Part shown: piece by piece, positions 16,968-27,900 of the stretch
Layout: each line of letters starts with the position of its first letter
How positions within the stretch are numbered: position 1 is the stretch's first letter
Assembly (NCBI GenBank): GCA_963697355.1
Contig: CAVONV010000022.1
Span: 1 to 64,000 of the forward strand
Origin: CAVONV01 sp963697355
GTDB taxonomy: Bacteria; Acidobacteriota; Vicinamibacteria; Marinacidobacterales; DATDRI01
Direction: 5' to 3'
Length of the DNA: 64,000 nucleotides
Notes under the pieces: generated by a model
What the model was told of the DNA's origin: nothing
Database searches by the model: none
What the model saw: the letters and a program-made list of their open reading frames with translations, nothing else
Position numbers and translations under genes: made by a program

Positions 16968-17005
16968 CGAGGCTTTTCGCCGAGCTTACTCATCGGGCGT
17001 CTCCT

Positions 17006-18438
17006 TTATTGGTTGTACTTTTCTTTCCACTCGGCGTGCTCGGCCTTGGCCTTTTCACGAAGCTCCTCATCCAAGAGCAAGCGCAGGTGGACGGCGGCCG
17101 ACACCTTGGCCGTTTGCACGAGCGCCCAGTGGCCCGCTTCACTGATGGTGAGGTCGGCGTTTTCTTGGGAATGTCCTGCGCGTTCCGGGATACCGTTGAC
17201 GGCAATGCCGGGATGACAACCCGGGATCTCGATCGTGGCAAATCCGGTCTCTTCCCAGAACCGTGGCACGGATTCTCGGCCGGGATTGACACCGCCGTAC
17301 TCCATCGCGTACTGAAAGGCCACGTCGTTGAGGCTGGCGACACTAATCCCCGGCACATACTCGCCGTAGTGATCGATATCAACCGTGGTGCCCGTGGCCA
17401 TGGCGGCTCCCTTGGCCATGTTGTCGAGCTCTTCGACTTTGGCCTCGATCATCTCACGAGCTTCGCGGGGACTCACCGCTCCGACCGGTGTCGTGTCGAT
17501 GAGGTGCCGGACCCAAATCGTTGCCGAGGCCATCTCCGGAACGATGTTCGGCGCGACGCCTCCATCGCTCACGATGCCGTGAAATCGAAACTGGGGCTCC
17601 GAATGCTCGCGCATCATGTCGACCGAATGAAACAGGAGCAAAACGGCGTCCAATGCGCTTCTGCCTTCGTAGGGCCGCTGGGCATGAGCGGATTTGCCGT
17701 GAAAGGTGTATTTCATTTGCCGAATGTTGCGCGGGGTGAATCCACCCGGAGAACGAAGCGTTTCGGCTGGAGTGCCGTGGGTCCTCATCATGAAATCGAT
17801 ACCCTCGAGGTAGCCGGTCCTGACCATTGCCGCTTTGGTCGGGGGGCCGACTTCTTCGGCAGGGGTGCCCACGACGTAGAGGCTTCCGGGAATGTCATGC
17901 TCTTTCATGATCTTCGCGAGAGCGACCATGGCGCCGATCCCGACCGGCGCTTGCATGTTGTGCTGGCAGCCGTGAAAGGGCGGGTCGCCACGCAATGCGT
18001 CGTACTCCACCACGACACCCACCGAGGGATGGTCGGCTTTGTGCTTGAACTTGGCTTTGAACGCCGTGGGGATCCCGGGAGGGCCGTCGTAGTCGGTAGG
18101 GAAGCCGCCAACGATTTTCAAGCGATCGAAACTCTCATCGAGCCCCGGAACGCCGCGCTCGACGATGAAATCATGCTTCTCGAACTCGGCAATGAGCATC
18201 TTGGCGGCTTCGAACTCGAGAAAGCCCGGCTCGGGATTGTGATACATCCAATCGTTCATTTCGATGAGGCGGGGACTCAATGAATCGATTGCGGCGTCAA
18301 CTTCTTTCCTGAGCTCGGTACACTCGTTTCGCTTCTTCGGGGATGCCCTCGAGTAGCGTCGTCTTTGTCTGACTGCGCTCCCAGAGCTGTCGCTGTTATC
18401 AATGCCAGAAACCACATCCACATGATCGAACGGTTCAT
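17006..18438 (-). CDS. M20-family amidohydrolase/peptidase, AbgB-like (N-terminal frameshifts)
   Basis: The catalytic frame covers residues from about VTELRKEVDAAIDSLSPRLI to the stop at 17006. M20 motifs: VVVEYDALRGDPPFHGCQHN (metal site), GTPAEEVGPPTKAAM (general base Glu-Glu), MRTHGTPAETL, and the dimerisation lid YTFHGKSAHAQRPYEGRSAL. This pattern is closest to p-aminobenzoyl-glutamate hydrolase subunit B and related amidases. A good start is ATG 18438 with a GGAGTC site, giving the signal peptide MNRSIMWMWFLALITATALG. Two frame changes between about 18375 and 18320 are needed to reach the catalytic frame (an intermediate TTLLEGIPEEAKRV is readable). Exported by inference. Confidence 0.8.
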
Positions 18439-18446
18439 GATGACTC

Positions 18447-18492
18447 CTTCACAGTTTCCGAACGCTTGGGGTCTGACCCCATTCCGAACGCT
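18447..18492 (+). repeat. REP-like element, family A, copy 5
   Basis: CACAGTTTCCGAACGCTTGG followed by the GGGGTCTGACCCC core and ATTCCGAACGCTT. It sits between the start of the M20 gene and the stop of the BNR protein, so it lies in the transcript of neither coding region. Confidence 0.88.
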
Positions 18493-18496
18493 TCAT

Positions 18497-21400
18497 TCAC
18501 TTTTTGGGGACGATGACTGCATCGATGTTGCTTTCTCGAATCAGCTTGTTGAACGCTGCCACGTCGGTCAGCAACCCGTCGCGAGTGGTGCGGTGGGTTG
18601 CCCACTCGGACTCGAGGTCATTCAGTCGTTCTTGTGCTCCTTTGGTGACCGGTGGCTCGGCTCCGTCGACGGAGGCGATCAAGGCCAAGACTTGGTTGGC
18701 GAGCTGGTTCTCGAAGTTGATGATGTCCTGGAACGTCTTTTGCTTGGGTTGGATCAACTCGCTTTCCCACTCTTCGATCTTTTCGACCAGCTCCTGACCT
18801 GCCTTCTCGATGTCCTCTCCGCTGTCTACGTCCTTGGCGTTTTCTATGAAGGACTCGATTTGCGTTTTGACAGCGCGCATGCGAATGACCGATGTTTGGA
18901 TGTCTTCTGCCATCTCGCTGGCGGCCGCGAGGAAGCGCTCCTGCTCTTGATACTCCGACATGGACGCGGACCGTCGTGGGTCGGGGAGCAGCTCCAGGTC
19001 CTGCACCAGCACCTTTTCTCCGACAGAGAGCCGCACCTTGTATTGCCCCGGAGGCACGAAGCGCCCATTGAGGCTGCCGAAGACCATGATGTCGGGAATC
19101 TTGGTGAAGGCCTCGCGTCGGAAATCCCAAGACAACCTGTTGAGTCCTTCTTTGAGCTCCTTCAACTTGGATGAGTTTTCGTTCCCTGCCTCTTCGGGGT
19201 CCGAAGCATCGGGATCCGAAACGTAAGTACGAACGACCTCTCCGCTTTCGTCGAGAATCTCCAAAGTGACCAGCTCTTCAGGAACCGCCTTCAGACTGAC
19301 AAAGATCTGGGCACCGTCCGGCGGATTCTTACCCACGGGTCCGCGAGGTTCCTGCCCACCCCAGAGGACTTGAATGGTCGGGCGGGGCTGGAAGAGGTGA
19401 ACGTCGGCCTCCACCGTTTCCGCCGCGATTTGCTGCACCGGTGACAGGTCATCGAGGATCCAAAACGACCGGCCTGAAGTGGCGGCAACGAGATCGTTGT
19501 TCCTGATCGTCAAATCGGTAATGGGGACGATGGGCAAGTTGATCTGCCACTTGTTCCAGTGGGCTCCGTCATCGAAAGAAATGTACATGCCGAGCTCGGT
19601 CCCCGCGTAAAGAAGTCCCTTCCGCACGGGATCCTCCCTCACGACCCGCACCCAAGCTTCCTCGGCGATACCCTCGACGATCGGAGTCCAGCTCTGGCCG
19701 TAGTCGTCGGTCTTGAAGATGAACGGAGTGAAGTCGTTGAACTTGTACTTCGAGAAGGTGATGGTGGCCGCGCCCGGATCGTGGGGCGAAACATCGATCG
19801 AGTTGACGAGACCCTCGCCGATTCCCGCGGGAGTGACGTTGGTCCAATCTTGGCCACCGTTTCGAGAAATGTGGACGAGACCGTCGTCCGTCCCCACCCA
19901 ATAGACCCCTGCCTCGTGCGGGGACTCGGCGAAGTAGTAAATCGTGTTGTAGGTCTCTCCGCCCGCGCCTTCGTTGGTGATGGGCCCTCCTCCGGGCCCG
20001 TGCTTTTCAACTTCGTTCCGGGTGAGGTCGGGGGAGATTTGCTCCCAGCTCTGCCCCCGGTCCGTCGTTTTGAAGACGACGTTGCCGGCATGATAGATGG
20101 TCGTCGGGTCGTGAGGGGAGGCGATGATGGGAGCGTTCCAGTTGAACCGGTACTTTTGATCTCTAGGGTAAGTGCCGAGTCCCAGGAACGGGTAAGCCAT
20201 AATCGACTTGGTCTCTCCGGACTCTCGGTTCCACACATCGATCAATCCCTGATAGCACCCACCGTAGACGTCCTTGGGGTCGTCGGGGTCGAAGGCCAGG
20301 TAGGCGCTTTCGCACCCGGAGACCTCGTGCCAATCTTTCCAGCCGATCCCACCCCGCGCGGCGCTGGCCGTGGCTAAGGACGAGTTGTCTTGTTGGCCGC
20401 CGTAGACCCAGTAGGGAAAGCGGTTGTCGGTGATGACACGGTAGAACTGGATCGTCGGCTGGTTGTCAGAGCTCGACCAGCTCTTGCCGGCGTTGAACGA
20501 AACGTTGGCGCCACCGTCGTTGGCGTTCACCAGGATGCGATTGTCGTTGGGGTTGATCCATAGGTCATGGGTATCGCCATGGGGCACCCTGACTTGCGTA
20601 AATGACTTGCCCCCATCGGTCGAACGCATCACGGGTGCGTTCAAGACGTAAACGGTCTCTTCGTCGACAGGGTCGGCAAAGACCTCCATGTAATACCAAG
20701 ACCGAGCCTGGATGATCCGTTCCTTGTTGATGTGCTTCCAAGTCTTCCCGGCGTCATCGGAGCGGAAGAGGCCGCCTTCCTCCGCTTCGATGTTGGCATA
20801 GACGCGGTCGGGATTGACTCGAGAGACGTCGATACCAATCTTGCCCATGAGCTCCGGGAGCCCTTCCGTAAGCTTTTCCCAGTTGTCACCGCCGTCCGTG
20901 GATTTCCAGATGCCGCTTCCTTCGCCACCGGACTCGACCTTCCAAGGCAAACGCAAGTGATCCCAGTAGGACGCATAGAGGATGCGAGGGTTCGTCATGT
21001 CCATCGCCAGATCGCTGGCACCGGCTCGCTCCGTGACGAAGTGGATCTGTTCCCAAGTCGACCCGCCGTCTTTCGAGCGATAGATGCCTCTTTCTTTCGT
21101 GGGGGCATGAGGGGCACCCTGAACCGCGACGTACAGGAGATCGGGATTCGCGGGATGGATGCGGATTCTCGATATCGCTCTCGAGTCTTTCAACCCAAGA
21201 TGTGTCCAAGTTTTTCCGGCATCCGTCGACTTGTAGACGCCGTCCCCATGAGAGGTCATGACCCCTCGCACGGGGTGCTCGCCCATTCCCACATAGATGA
21301 CGTTGGGGTCGGACTCTGCCACCGCAATGGCACCGACGGAGCTCGTCTCGAAGAAGCCGTCCGAAATGTTGAACCAGGTGATGCCGGCATCGGTTGTCTT

Positions 21401-21622
21401 CCAGACGCCGCCCCCGGTGGCGCCGGTGTAGTAGGTTTGAGGATCGGAGGGAATGCCCGCTACCGTCACCACGCGGCCACCCCGGAAGGGGCCGATGAGA
21501 CGCCACTCCATGGCTTGAAAGGCCTCGTCCGGATAACCGCCCTCGGGTGGCTGAGCGAAAGCGCAAGGGATCGCCCACAGCAACGTTAGAACAAGAGCCA
21601 TGGTGTGGATCGTTCGAGTCAT
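18497..21622 (-). CDS. Exported sortilin/VPS10-like BNR-repeat protein
   Basis: A 1,041-residue protein from the ATG at 21622. The signal peptide (residues 1-23) ends in FAQ. About fifteen BNR/Asp-box repeats follow: GGVWKTTDAGITW, GVYKSTDAGKTW, GIYRSKDGGSTW, GIWKSTDGGDNW, GLFRSDDAGKTW and others, with intervening SDPNVIYVGMGE-type strands forming one or two ten-bladed propellers. From about residue 750 there is a beta-rich domain (GLNRLSWDFRREAF), and residues about 900-1000 look helical. This family is abundant in Acidobacteriota and Bacteroidota as secreted proteins of unknown substrate; some are called glycosyl hydrolase or sortilin-like. It is intact despite its length. Confidence 0.88.
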   Translation of the reverse strand: MTRTIHTMALVLTLLWAIPCAFAQPPEGGYPDEAFQAMEWRLIGPFRGGRVVTVAGIPSDPQTYYTGATGGGVWKTTDAGITWFNISDGFFETSSVGAIAVAESDPNVIYVGMGEHPVRGVMTSHGDGVYKSTDAGKTWTHLGLKDSRAISRIRIHPANPDLLYVAVQGAPHAPTKERGIYRSKDGGSTWEQIHFVTERAGASDLAMDMTNPRILYASYWDHLRLPWKVESGGEGSGIWKSTDGGDNWEKLTEGLPELMGKIGIDVSRVNPDRVYANIEAEEGGLFRSDDAGKTWKHINKERIIQARSWYYMEVFADPVDEETVYVLNAPVMRSTDGGKSFTQVRVPHGDTHDLWINPNDNRILVNANDGGANVSFNAGKSWSSSDNQPTIQFYRVITDNRFPYWVYGGQQDNSSLATASAARGGIGWKDWHEVSGCESAYLAFDPDDPKDVYGGCYQGLIDVWNRESGETKSIMAYPFLGLGTYPRDQKYRFNWNAPIIASPHDPTTIYHAGNVVFKTTDRGQSWEQISPDLTRNEVEKHGPGGGPITNEGAGGETYNTIYYFAESPHEAGVYWVGTDDGLVHISRNGGQDWTNVTPAGIGEGLVNSIDVSPHDPGAATITFSKYKFNDFTPFIFKTDDYGQSWTPIVEGIAEEAWVRVVREDPVRKGLLYAGTELGMYISFDDGAHWNKWQINLPIVPITDLTIRNNDLVAATSGRSFWILDDLSPVQQIAAETVEADVHLFQPRPTIQVLWGGQEPRGPVGKNPPDGAQIFVSLKAVPEELVTLEILDESGEVVRTYVSDPDASDPEEAGNENSSKLKELKEGLNRLSWDFRREAFTKIPDIMVFGSLNGRFVPPGQYKVRLSVGEKVLVQDLELLPDPRRSASMSEYQEQERFLAAASEMAEDIQTSVIRMRAVKTQIESFIENAKDVDSGEDIEKAGQELVEKIEEWESELIQPKQKTFQDIINFENQLANQVLALIASVDGAEPPVTKGAQERLNDLESEWATHRTTRDGLLTDVAAFNKLIRESNIDAVIVPKK

Positions 21623-21651
21623 CAGTGCCTCCAAGATATTTGGATCATCGC

Positions 21652-23343
21652 CTACCTCAATCCCATCTGTTGACGAAGAGAACGAGAGGCGTTCGAAAGG
21701 AGAGTCGTATTGCGGGAAAGCCCGCGTCGAGCGGCGGTGGCGCTCAACGAGGCCTGTGGCGATGCCGCGGTGTGGATCGCGTTTCTGAGCGCGGGGTTGG
21801 TCGCCACATGAAATAGAAACTCGTCTCCGAGCTGCTCGAGAAGAGCGTTCAGGTTTTCGGGTGGCGTGCGCAGTTGTTGAGCCATGACGCTTTGCAGGCG
21901 AGGACGGTCGGCATCAGGAAGGTAGTCCGCCAGGCGCTCCGTCGACTGTGGTGCCGGCCGCGGTGCGCGAAGGGCCATTGCGGCAAGTCCCGCCGCAGGT
22001 GCGGTGGCCGGAAGCTTGGCTTCGAGCAATCGATCCGCCCTCAAGATGCCGACACCGTGTTTGCCGGTGTTCCAGCCCGGGGGTCTTTCGAATCCTTTGG
22101 TGAGAAGGAGCTCGCGGAAGACCGACGCCAATCGGCCGGCCCCGTACTTCTTGATGAGACGTTTGCGCGAATGGTAGGCGAGCCAAAGTGCACAGGCTCC
22201 CGCGACGGTGGCTACGGCAAACGAGGTGCCGGATCCCATACGCACGACGTAGGGCTGGTTGGCTTGCGAGAGTGTTTCAGCACACCAGACCGACTCGCCC
22301 GGTGCCGATATATCGACCTGGGAGCCTCCCGCCGAGCTCGACCAAGGCTTCGCCCGGCAGTTGTGGGCGGCGACAGCTAGGACCTGATCGTATCGCGCCG
22401 GGTAGACGACCCACGGCCAGACGTTGCCCGCGGCGGCGAGCACGATGATGCCGTTCGAGATCGCGCGGTCGATGGCCCGTTCCAAAAACCGACTCGGGAA
22501 CGGTCCCCCAAGACTCATAGAGATGATGTGACACCCTTGGTCGACGGCCTCGTGTATGGCCAAAGCGACGTTCGTGAAGTCGAAGTGGATCACGCTGTCC
22601 GCCACCCGATATGGAATGAGCTTGGCCTTGGGTGCGGCGCCGGACACCCAATCGGCGTTCGCCGACGGATTGTGATCGCTCATGATGACACTGGCTGTGC
22701 TCGTACCGTGTCCCGGGAAGGATCCATCGAGTGGATCGGTCGCGTCCCAATCGTCGTCTTCGTAGTCGTAGCCTCTCGCGGCGAGAATGCGGCGCTTCTT
22801 GGGCTTGGGGTGCCAGATCTCGTCGTGCCGTGTGTAGCCCGTATCGGGGTGGGCTATGACGATGTGCTTGCCGAAGCGTTTGCCGTCGCCGTGATCGGGG
22901 AGAGGCAGATTCCAAGCATCGTCGATACCCGAAATCTGAAGACTCCATACGGGATTGTCCTTAGCACAAGGCAGTGGCTCCCCGCTCGGCAAAAATGAAG
23001 CGGCTCGAGCTTCGTAGGAGGTGAGATGGATTTTCGGATCCGGCTCGATACCGGGACTTCGAAATGCCGGCTCGGCACAGGCGACGTCTCGATCCGCGGC
23101 GAGCTTCGTTGACAGGTCCCAGGCTTGGCCGATGGGAAGGTCGCGGCCGGACCATCTCGAGACATGGAAATCGTTGAAGCTCTCGGAGAGCGGCATCACC
23201 CCCCATTCTCCGACCAAGTGTCGTTCGACGGCTCGAACCGCCAGGTCGAAGGCTTCCCTTGGGTCCATATCCGGTGGACCGACTTGGATGACGATTCCCG
23301 TGCAACGGAGCTCGGACTGAGGCTTTTTGGGTTGGGGACTCAT
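21652..23343 (-). CDS. S8 subtilisin-family serine peptidase
   Basis: A 563-residue protein from MSPQPKKP. The start at 23343 is preferred over ATG 23376, which would add only a short hydrophilic stretch. The catalytic triad is Asp in HIVIAHPDTGYTRHDE, His in FPGHGTSTASVIMSD, and Ser in GSGTSFAVATVAGACAL; the oxyanion Asn lies in IIVLAAAGNVWPW. Residues about 1-110 form a prodomain-like segment with no signal peptide. The C-terminal 130 residues are Ala/Leu-rich and helical (TERLADYLPDADRPRLQSVM), unlike standard subtilisins. Location is uncertain without a signal. It lies 30 bases upstream of the BNR gene on the same strand. Confidence 0.88.
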   Translation of the reverse strand: MSPQPKKPQSELRCTGIVIQVGPPDMDPREAFDLAVRAVERHLVGEWGVMPLSESFNDFHVSRWSGRDLPIGQAWDLSTKLAADRDVACAEPAFRSPGIEPDPKIHLTSYEARAASFLPSGEPLPCAKDNPVWSLQISGIDDAWNLPLPDHGDGKRFGKHIVIAHPDTGYTRHDEIWHPKPKKRRILAARGYDYEDDDWDATDPLDGSFPGHGTSTASVIMSDHNPSANADWVSGAAPKAKLIPYRVADSVIHFDFTNVALAIHEAVDQGCHIISMSLGGPFPSRFLERAIDRAISNGIIVLAAAGNVWPWVVYPARYDQVLAVAAHNCRAKPWSSSAGGSQVDISAPGESVWCAETLSQANQPYVVRMGSGTSFAVATVAGACALWLAYHSRKRLIKKYGAGRLASVFRELLLTKGFERPPGWNTGKHGVGILRADRLLEAKLPATAPAAGLAAMALRAPRPAPQSTERLADYLPDADRPRLQSVMAQQLRTPPENLNALLEQLGDEFLFHVATNPALRNAIHTAASPQASLSATAARRGLSRNTTLLSNASRSLRQQMGLR

Positions 23344-23497
23344 GCCGGGAATTCTATCATTTGCGGCCACTGCCAATGAGGTCGAACTGACAAGTGAGAC
23401 ACGACGGGTGTGCTGATAGAGCTCTGACTGACCTCTGGTGTCTATCAGGTTTTAGGCGCAATCTACTTTCTCCTTTCTCCTTTCTACTAGCTTCCCC

Positions 23498-23539
23498 GGG
23501 CAAGGGCAGGGGCAAGGGCAAGGGCAGGGGCAAGGGCAA
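23498..23539 (+). repeat. Hexanucleotide tract (GGGCAA/GGGCAG)n, short
   Basis: Seven or so tandem units of GGGCAA or GGGCAG beginning after CCCC-GGGC. This is the first of several such tracts. Confidence 0.9.
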
Positions 23540-23792
23540 TGCGGCATGGGCCCTTTGGGCGCGGCTGGCGGGTTGGACGGGTACGGGAGCGCTTGCAGCG
23601 CCGACAGGCCTTAGGATCGTCAGTCAATCGTCAGTAAGTCTTAGGCAGTCAAGCAGTCACGCAGTCACGCAGCCGTCTGCAGTCAGACCGGTCATGATTT
23701 GATCATCTCGTCAACGTCTAGAGTTTACTCTTCCGACACGTCGCGTTTGACCCATGGTGTCGTCCTTTTTCCGGTGCTCGTAACGAAGGGGA

Positions 23793-24817
23793 AGAATCAA
23801 CGCGAAGGCGCGAAGGTGCGGAGACGCGGAGTTCAATTGGCCAAAGACGGTGGGCAGATTGGCCCTTCCCACGATCTGTCCGCCAGTCCAATAACTTCAA
23901 CGACATATCTCGGGCTGGGCAGGGGCGCGGGCAGGGGCAGGGGCAGGGGCAGGGGCAAGGGCAAGGGCAGGGGCAAGGGCAGGGGCAAGGGCAGGGGCTC
24001 GGCTTCGGGGAGAGGTATCAGCGACTCCCGACTGGTAACAGGCTAAGAGAAAGATTCAACGCGAAGGCGCGGAGACGCGGAGTTCAATTGGCTAAAGACA
24101 GTAGGCAGACTGACCTTGGCGACAATTTGTATTCAATCAACTAACTTCCACTAACATCTCTCGGGCAGGGGCAGGGGCAAGGGCAAGGGCAAGGGCAAGG
24201 GCAAGGGCAAGGGCAAGGGCGAGGGCAAGGGCAAGGGCAAGGGCAAGGGCAAGGGCAAGGGCAGAGGGCAAGGGCAAGGGCAAGGGCAAGGGCAGGGGCA
24301 GGGGCTCGGCTTCGGGGAGAGGTATCTGCGACTCCCGACTGGTAACAGAACCAAGAGAAAGAATCAACGCAAAGGCGCAGGGTCGCAAAGGGTAGTGAGT
24401 AGAATTCACTCACCGATCATCAGAGCACGGCGATTGCGAGCGTCCACCACGGATCTTTTTCAGCCGAATCACTTCTCTCGGGCACGGGCACGGGCAAGGA
24501 ACACATTTCAACATTCGAAGAGAAAGATCCAACGCAAAATACAAAAACGCTACGATGCTCTCGGGCAGGGGCAGGGGCAGGGGCAGGGGCAGGGGCAGGG
24601 ACAAGGGCAAGGGCAAGGGTATCTGTCGGTTCCCAACTGGTAACAGACTAAGAGAAAGATTCAACGGGGAGGACGCGGAGTTCGTTTGGTGAAAGACAGT
24701 AGGCAGATTGGCCCTTCCCACGATCTGTAGCGAGCCGAATAACTTCAACGACATATCTCGGGCAGGGGCAAGGGCAGGGGCAGGGGCAAGGGAAGGGCAA
24801 GGGCAGGGGCAGGGGGC
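23793..24817 (+). repeat. Macro-repeat array: about four decayed copies of a unit carrying a hexanucleotide tract
   Basis: Each unit contains, in order: GATTCAACGCGAAGGCGCGG-type arm (about 23793, 24052, 24361, 24657); an 80-base middle with GGCAGATTGGCCCTTCCCAC (23830-23912, 24080-24163, 24680-24758); a boundary word TCTCGGGC; a (GGGCAA/G)n tract (23911-23998, 24162-24305, 24477-24500, 24561-24620, 24758-24817); and a tail CTCGGCTTCGGGGAGAGGTA plus CGACTCCCGACTGGTAACAG (24000-24043, 24304-24349, partial at 24620-24648). No gene is seen in 23377-24967. The tracts give long open frames on both strands, which are repeat artefacts. Confidence 0.85.
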
Positions 24818-24848
24818 GGACGTGCCTGATGCCCAATAGATTAAACAA

Positions 24849-24886
24849 GCGGGCGTGCGAGGGTTGCTTCCCCTCGGCACGCCCGC
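24849..24886 (-). terminator. Strong hairpin downstream of the HAF-repeat gene
   Basis: GCGGGCGTGCGAGGG pairs with CCCTCGGCACGCCCGC with one bulged base and a seven-base loop. On the minus strand it is followed by TTGTTTAAT. It lies about 80 bases past the stop of the minus-strand surface protein and could terminate it. Confidence 0.6.
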
Positions 24887-24967
24887 ACTCGGACCGGGCA
24901 ATCAATTATTCGGCGGCGTAAGACCACCGTCCCGTGTCACCTGCTCGTCCTCCATATCTCTTCTCAT

Positions 24968-27900
24968 TGATTGATGAGAATTCCGTTCAAGAAGGCGTTT
25001 TCGACAGTGGCTCCGTTGGAGTAGAGCGAGGTGTCGACGCGGAGGGGGAGCGTCGGAGTCCCTGACGACGTGTAGAGCAGCACTCCGTTGCGGTAGTACT
25101 TGACCGTCCCTTCCTCGAGGCTGATGCGGAGCGTGTCGCCGGCGGCGTAGTCGGCGTACGAGCCGCGGCTGGATCCGCTCTCAAAGACCATGAGCCGACC
25201 TGTCGGAGGGTAGGTGTAGAAGGCGAAGTCAATGTCGGCGTAGGTTTGATCGGAGTCACCGTTGCTGAGGCCGAACATCCCGTAGCCGGGGTCGGCGGGC
25301 ACGGTGAACTCGATGAAGCCGTTGCCATTGAGAGCGCGGGTAGAGGCAGCTCCTGCATTCCCCCAACCGTTGGTGGCGGTCTTGGTGATGGAGTTTCCGG
25401 ATGACGGAGACACCCACGTCGTTCGTCCACACGACCGGCTCGTTCGAACTAACGCTGACGAGAGTTCCCGAGAGCGCGGCGTTTTGGACGGTCGCCCCAC
25501 TGGAGTAGAGGGAGGTGTCGACAATGAGGGGAAGTGCTGGGGACTGTGACGAGGTATAGAGCAAGAAGCCGTTGCGATAATACTTGACGATTCCGGCCTC
25601 GAGGCCGATGGAAAGCGTATCACCGGCGGCGTAGTCGCCATAGGTGCCGCGACTGGCTCCGCTTTCAAAAATCATGAGTCGACCTGTCGGAGGGTAGGTG
25701 TAGAAGGCAAAGTCGATGTCGGCGTATGACTGGTCGGTGTCGCCGCTACTGAGCCCGAACATGGCGTAGCCGGGATCGGTAGGCACGGTGAACTCGGCGT
25801 AGCCGTCGCCGTTGAGGCCGCGAGTGGAGGCAGCTCCTGCATTTCCCCATCCGGTGGTTTCCGTCTTTGTGATGGAGTTTCCAGCGATGGACACACCTGC
25901 GTCGTTCGTCCACACGACGGGCTCGTTTGGACCGACATCCACGAGTGTTCCTGCAAGCACGGCATTTTCGACGGATGCGCCGTTGGAGTAAAGGGAGGTG
26001 TCAACGCAATGAGGGAGCGCCGAGGTCTTCGAAGAAGTGTAAAGAAGCGAATTGTTGAGATAGTATTTGACGGTTCCGTCCTCGAATTTGATACGAAGTG
26101 TGTCGCCGGCCGCGTAGTTACCGAATGCGCCACGGCTAGATCCACTCTCGAAGATTAGGACCCGACCTGTCGGAGGGTAGGTGTAGAACGCGAAATCGAT
26201 TTCGGAGTACGTCTGGTCGGAGTCGCTGTTGTTGAGGCCGAACATGATGTAGCCGGGATCGGCAGGCACGGTAAACTCGGCGTAGCCATTCCCCGACGAT
26301 GCCACGGGTCGACGCCGCCCCCGCGTTACCCCAGGCGGTGGTGTTGGTCTTTGTGATCGTGTTAGCGGAAACGGAAACGCCGACGTCGTTCGTCCATACA
26401 ACGGGCTCGGCGAAGAGTCGATCCGACGTCGACGAGAGCTCCTTCGAGCATGGCGTTCTGAACGGTCGCTCCGTTGGAGTAGAGCGACGTATCGACCCGG
26501 AGGGGGAGCGTCGGAGCCTGCGACGAAGAATAGAACAAGAAGCCGTTGCGATAGTACTTGACGGTCCCTGCCTCGAGGCTGATGCGAAGCGTGTCGCCGG
26601 CGGCGTAGTCGTCGAACGATCCACGGCTAGATCCAGTCTCAAAAATGTGGATCCGACCTGTCGGGGGGTAGGTATAGAAGGCAAAGTCGATGTCGGCGTA
26701 GGTTTGATTGGAGTCACCGTTGCTGAGCCCGAACATGACGTAACCCGGTTCGGCGGGCACGGTGAACTCGACGTAACCGTCGCCGTTGAGTCCGCGGGTG
26801 GATGAGGCTCCCGCGTTGCCCCAGCCGTTGGGATCGACCTTGGTAATGGAGTTTCCGGAAATCGAGACGCCAATGGCATTCGTCCACTCAACAGGCTCGC
26901 CGGTGATCGGAGGCTGCGAGCTGAGCAATGCGAAATTTGCTGTTGATGTCGCTGCTCCGGTGACGTTGACCGGAGTACCGTTAGCGGATTGCAGCCGTTG
27001 CAGGCGATGTTGTCGAAGAGCTCGTCTTCGTAGCCGATGGTGTTGTAGGTCGCGACGAAATAGGTGCCGACGTAAGGGGTTGAGTCGATGTAGTGTCCCG
27101 AGCTGTCGGTTTGTTCTTGCACGACCAGAGAACCGGCGTCATCGAATATTCTCACCTGAACGCCTGCGAGAGCGCTGCTGGTGTCACTGTCCGTGACGGT
27201 TCCGGCAATTTGACCCATGACCGGCTGCGAACTCAGCAAGGCGAAATTGGCAGTTGACGGTCGAGTTGTCCGGTGACATTGACCGGAGTGCCGGTTGTCG
27301 GGTTGCAGCCGTTGCAGGCAATGTTGTTGAAGAGCTCGTCTTCGTAGCCGTCTGTGTTGAAGGTCGCGACGAAATAGGTGCCGACGTATAAGGGTGCGGT
27401 CGTGTAGCTTCCGGAGCTGTCGGTCTGTTCTTGGACGACCAGAGAACCGGTATCATCGAACACTCGTACGTCGACGCCGGGGAGGGCGCTGCCGGTGTCC
27501 GTGTCCGTGACGGTTCCAGCAATTTGGCCCGTTTCGGGTTCGGAAGCGGCGGTTAGAACGAATCCGCGTATCTCACCCGAAAGCTCACCGAATCCCACAA
27601 TTTCGCCGGCGTCGTTGATGTCACGGGCATAGTTGAGAACCCATCCTGTTCCGGTGGGGATGAGATCGTTTAGATCCTCGAGTCCGTTCGTGGTATCGAA
27701 AATAAAGGCATGCTCCAGACCCGCGTCATTCCACATGACGCCGACCATCTCTCCCGAAGCGTTCATGCCGTAGATTTCGCCGTAAGGAAACGCGGTGGGC
27801 ATATTGACAGCCACGGGGGCGGCACTCGGATTCGGCCAATAGTAGGGATAGCATTGGTTCGTGGACGCTACGACGTGACCGCCGATCAGGTCTGAGTCGT

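Noticed and set aside
20732..21589. Antisense open frames within the BNR, kinase, FHA-regulator and other long genes
   Set aside because: They mirror strongly supported coding regions in a GC-rich genome and show no motifs or start signals of their own.
23498..24817. Possible CRISPR array
   Set aside because: Units are six bases in direct tandem without unique spacers; no cas gene is near.
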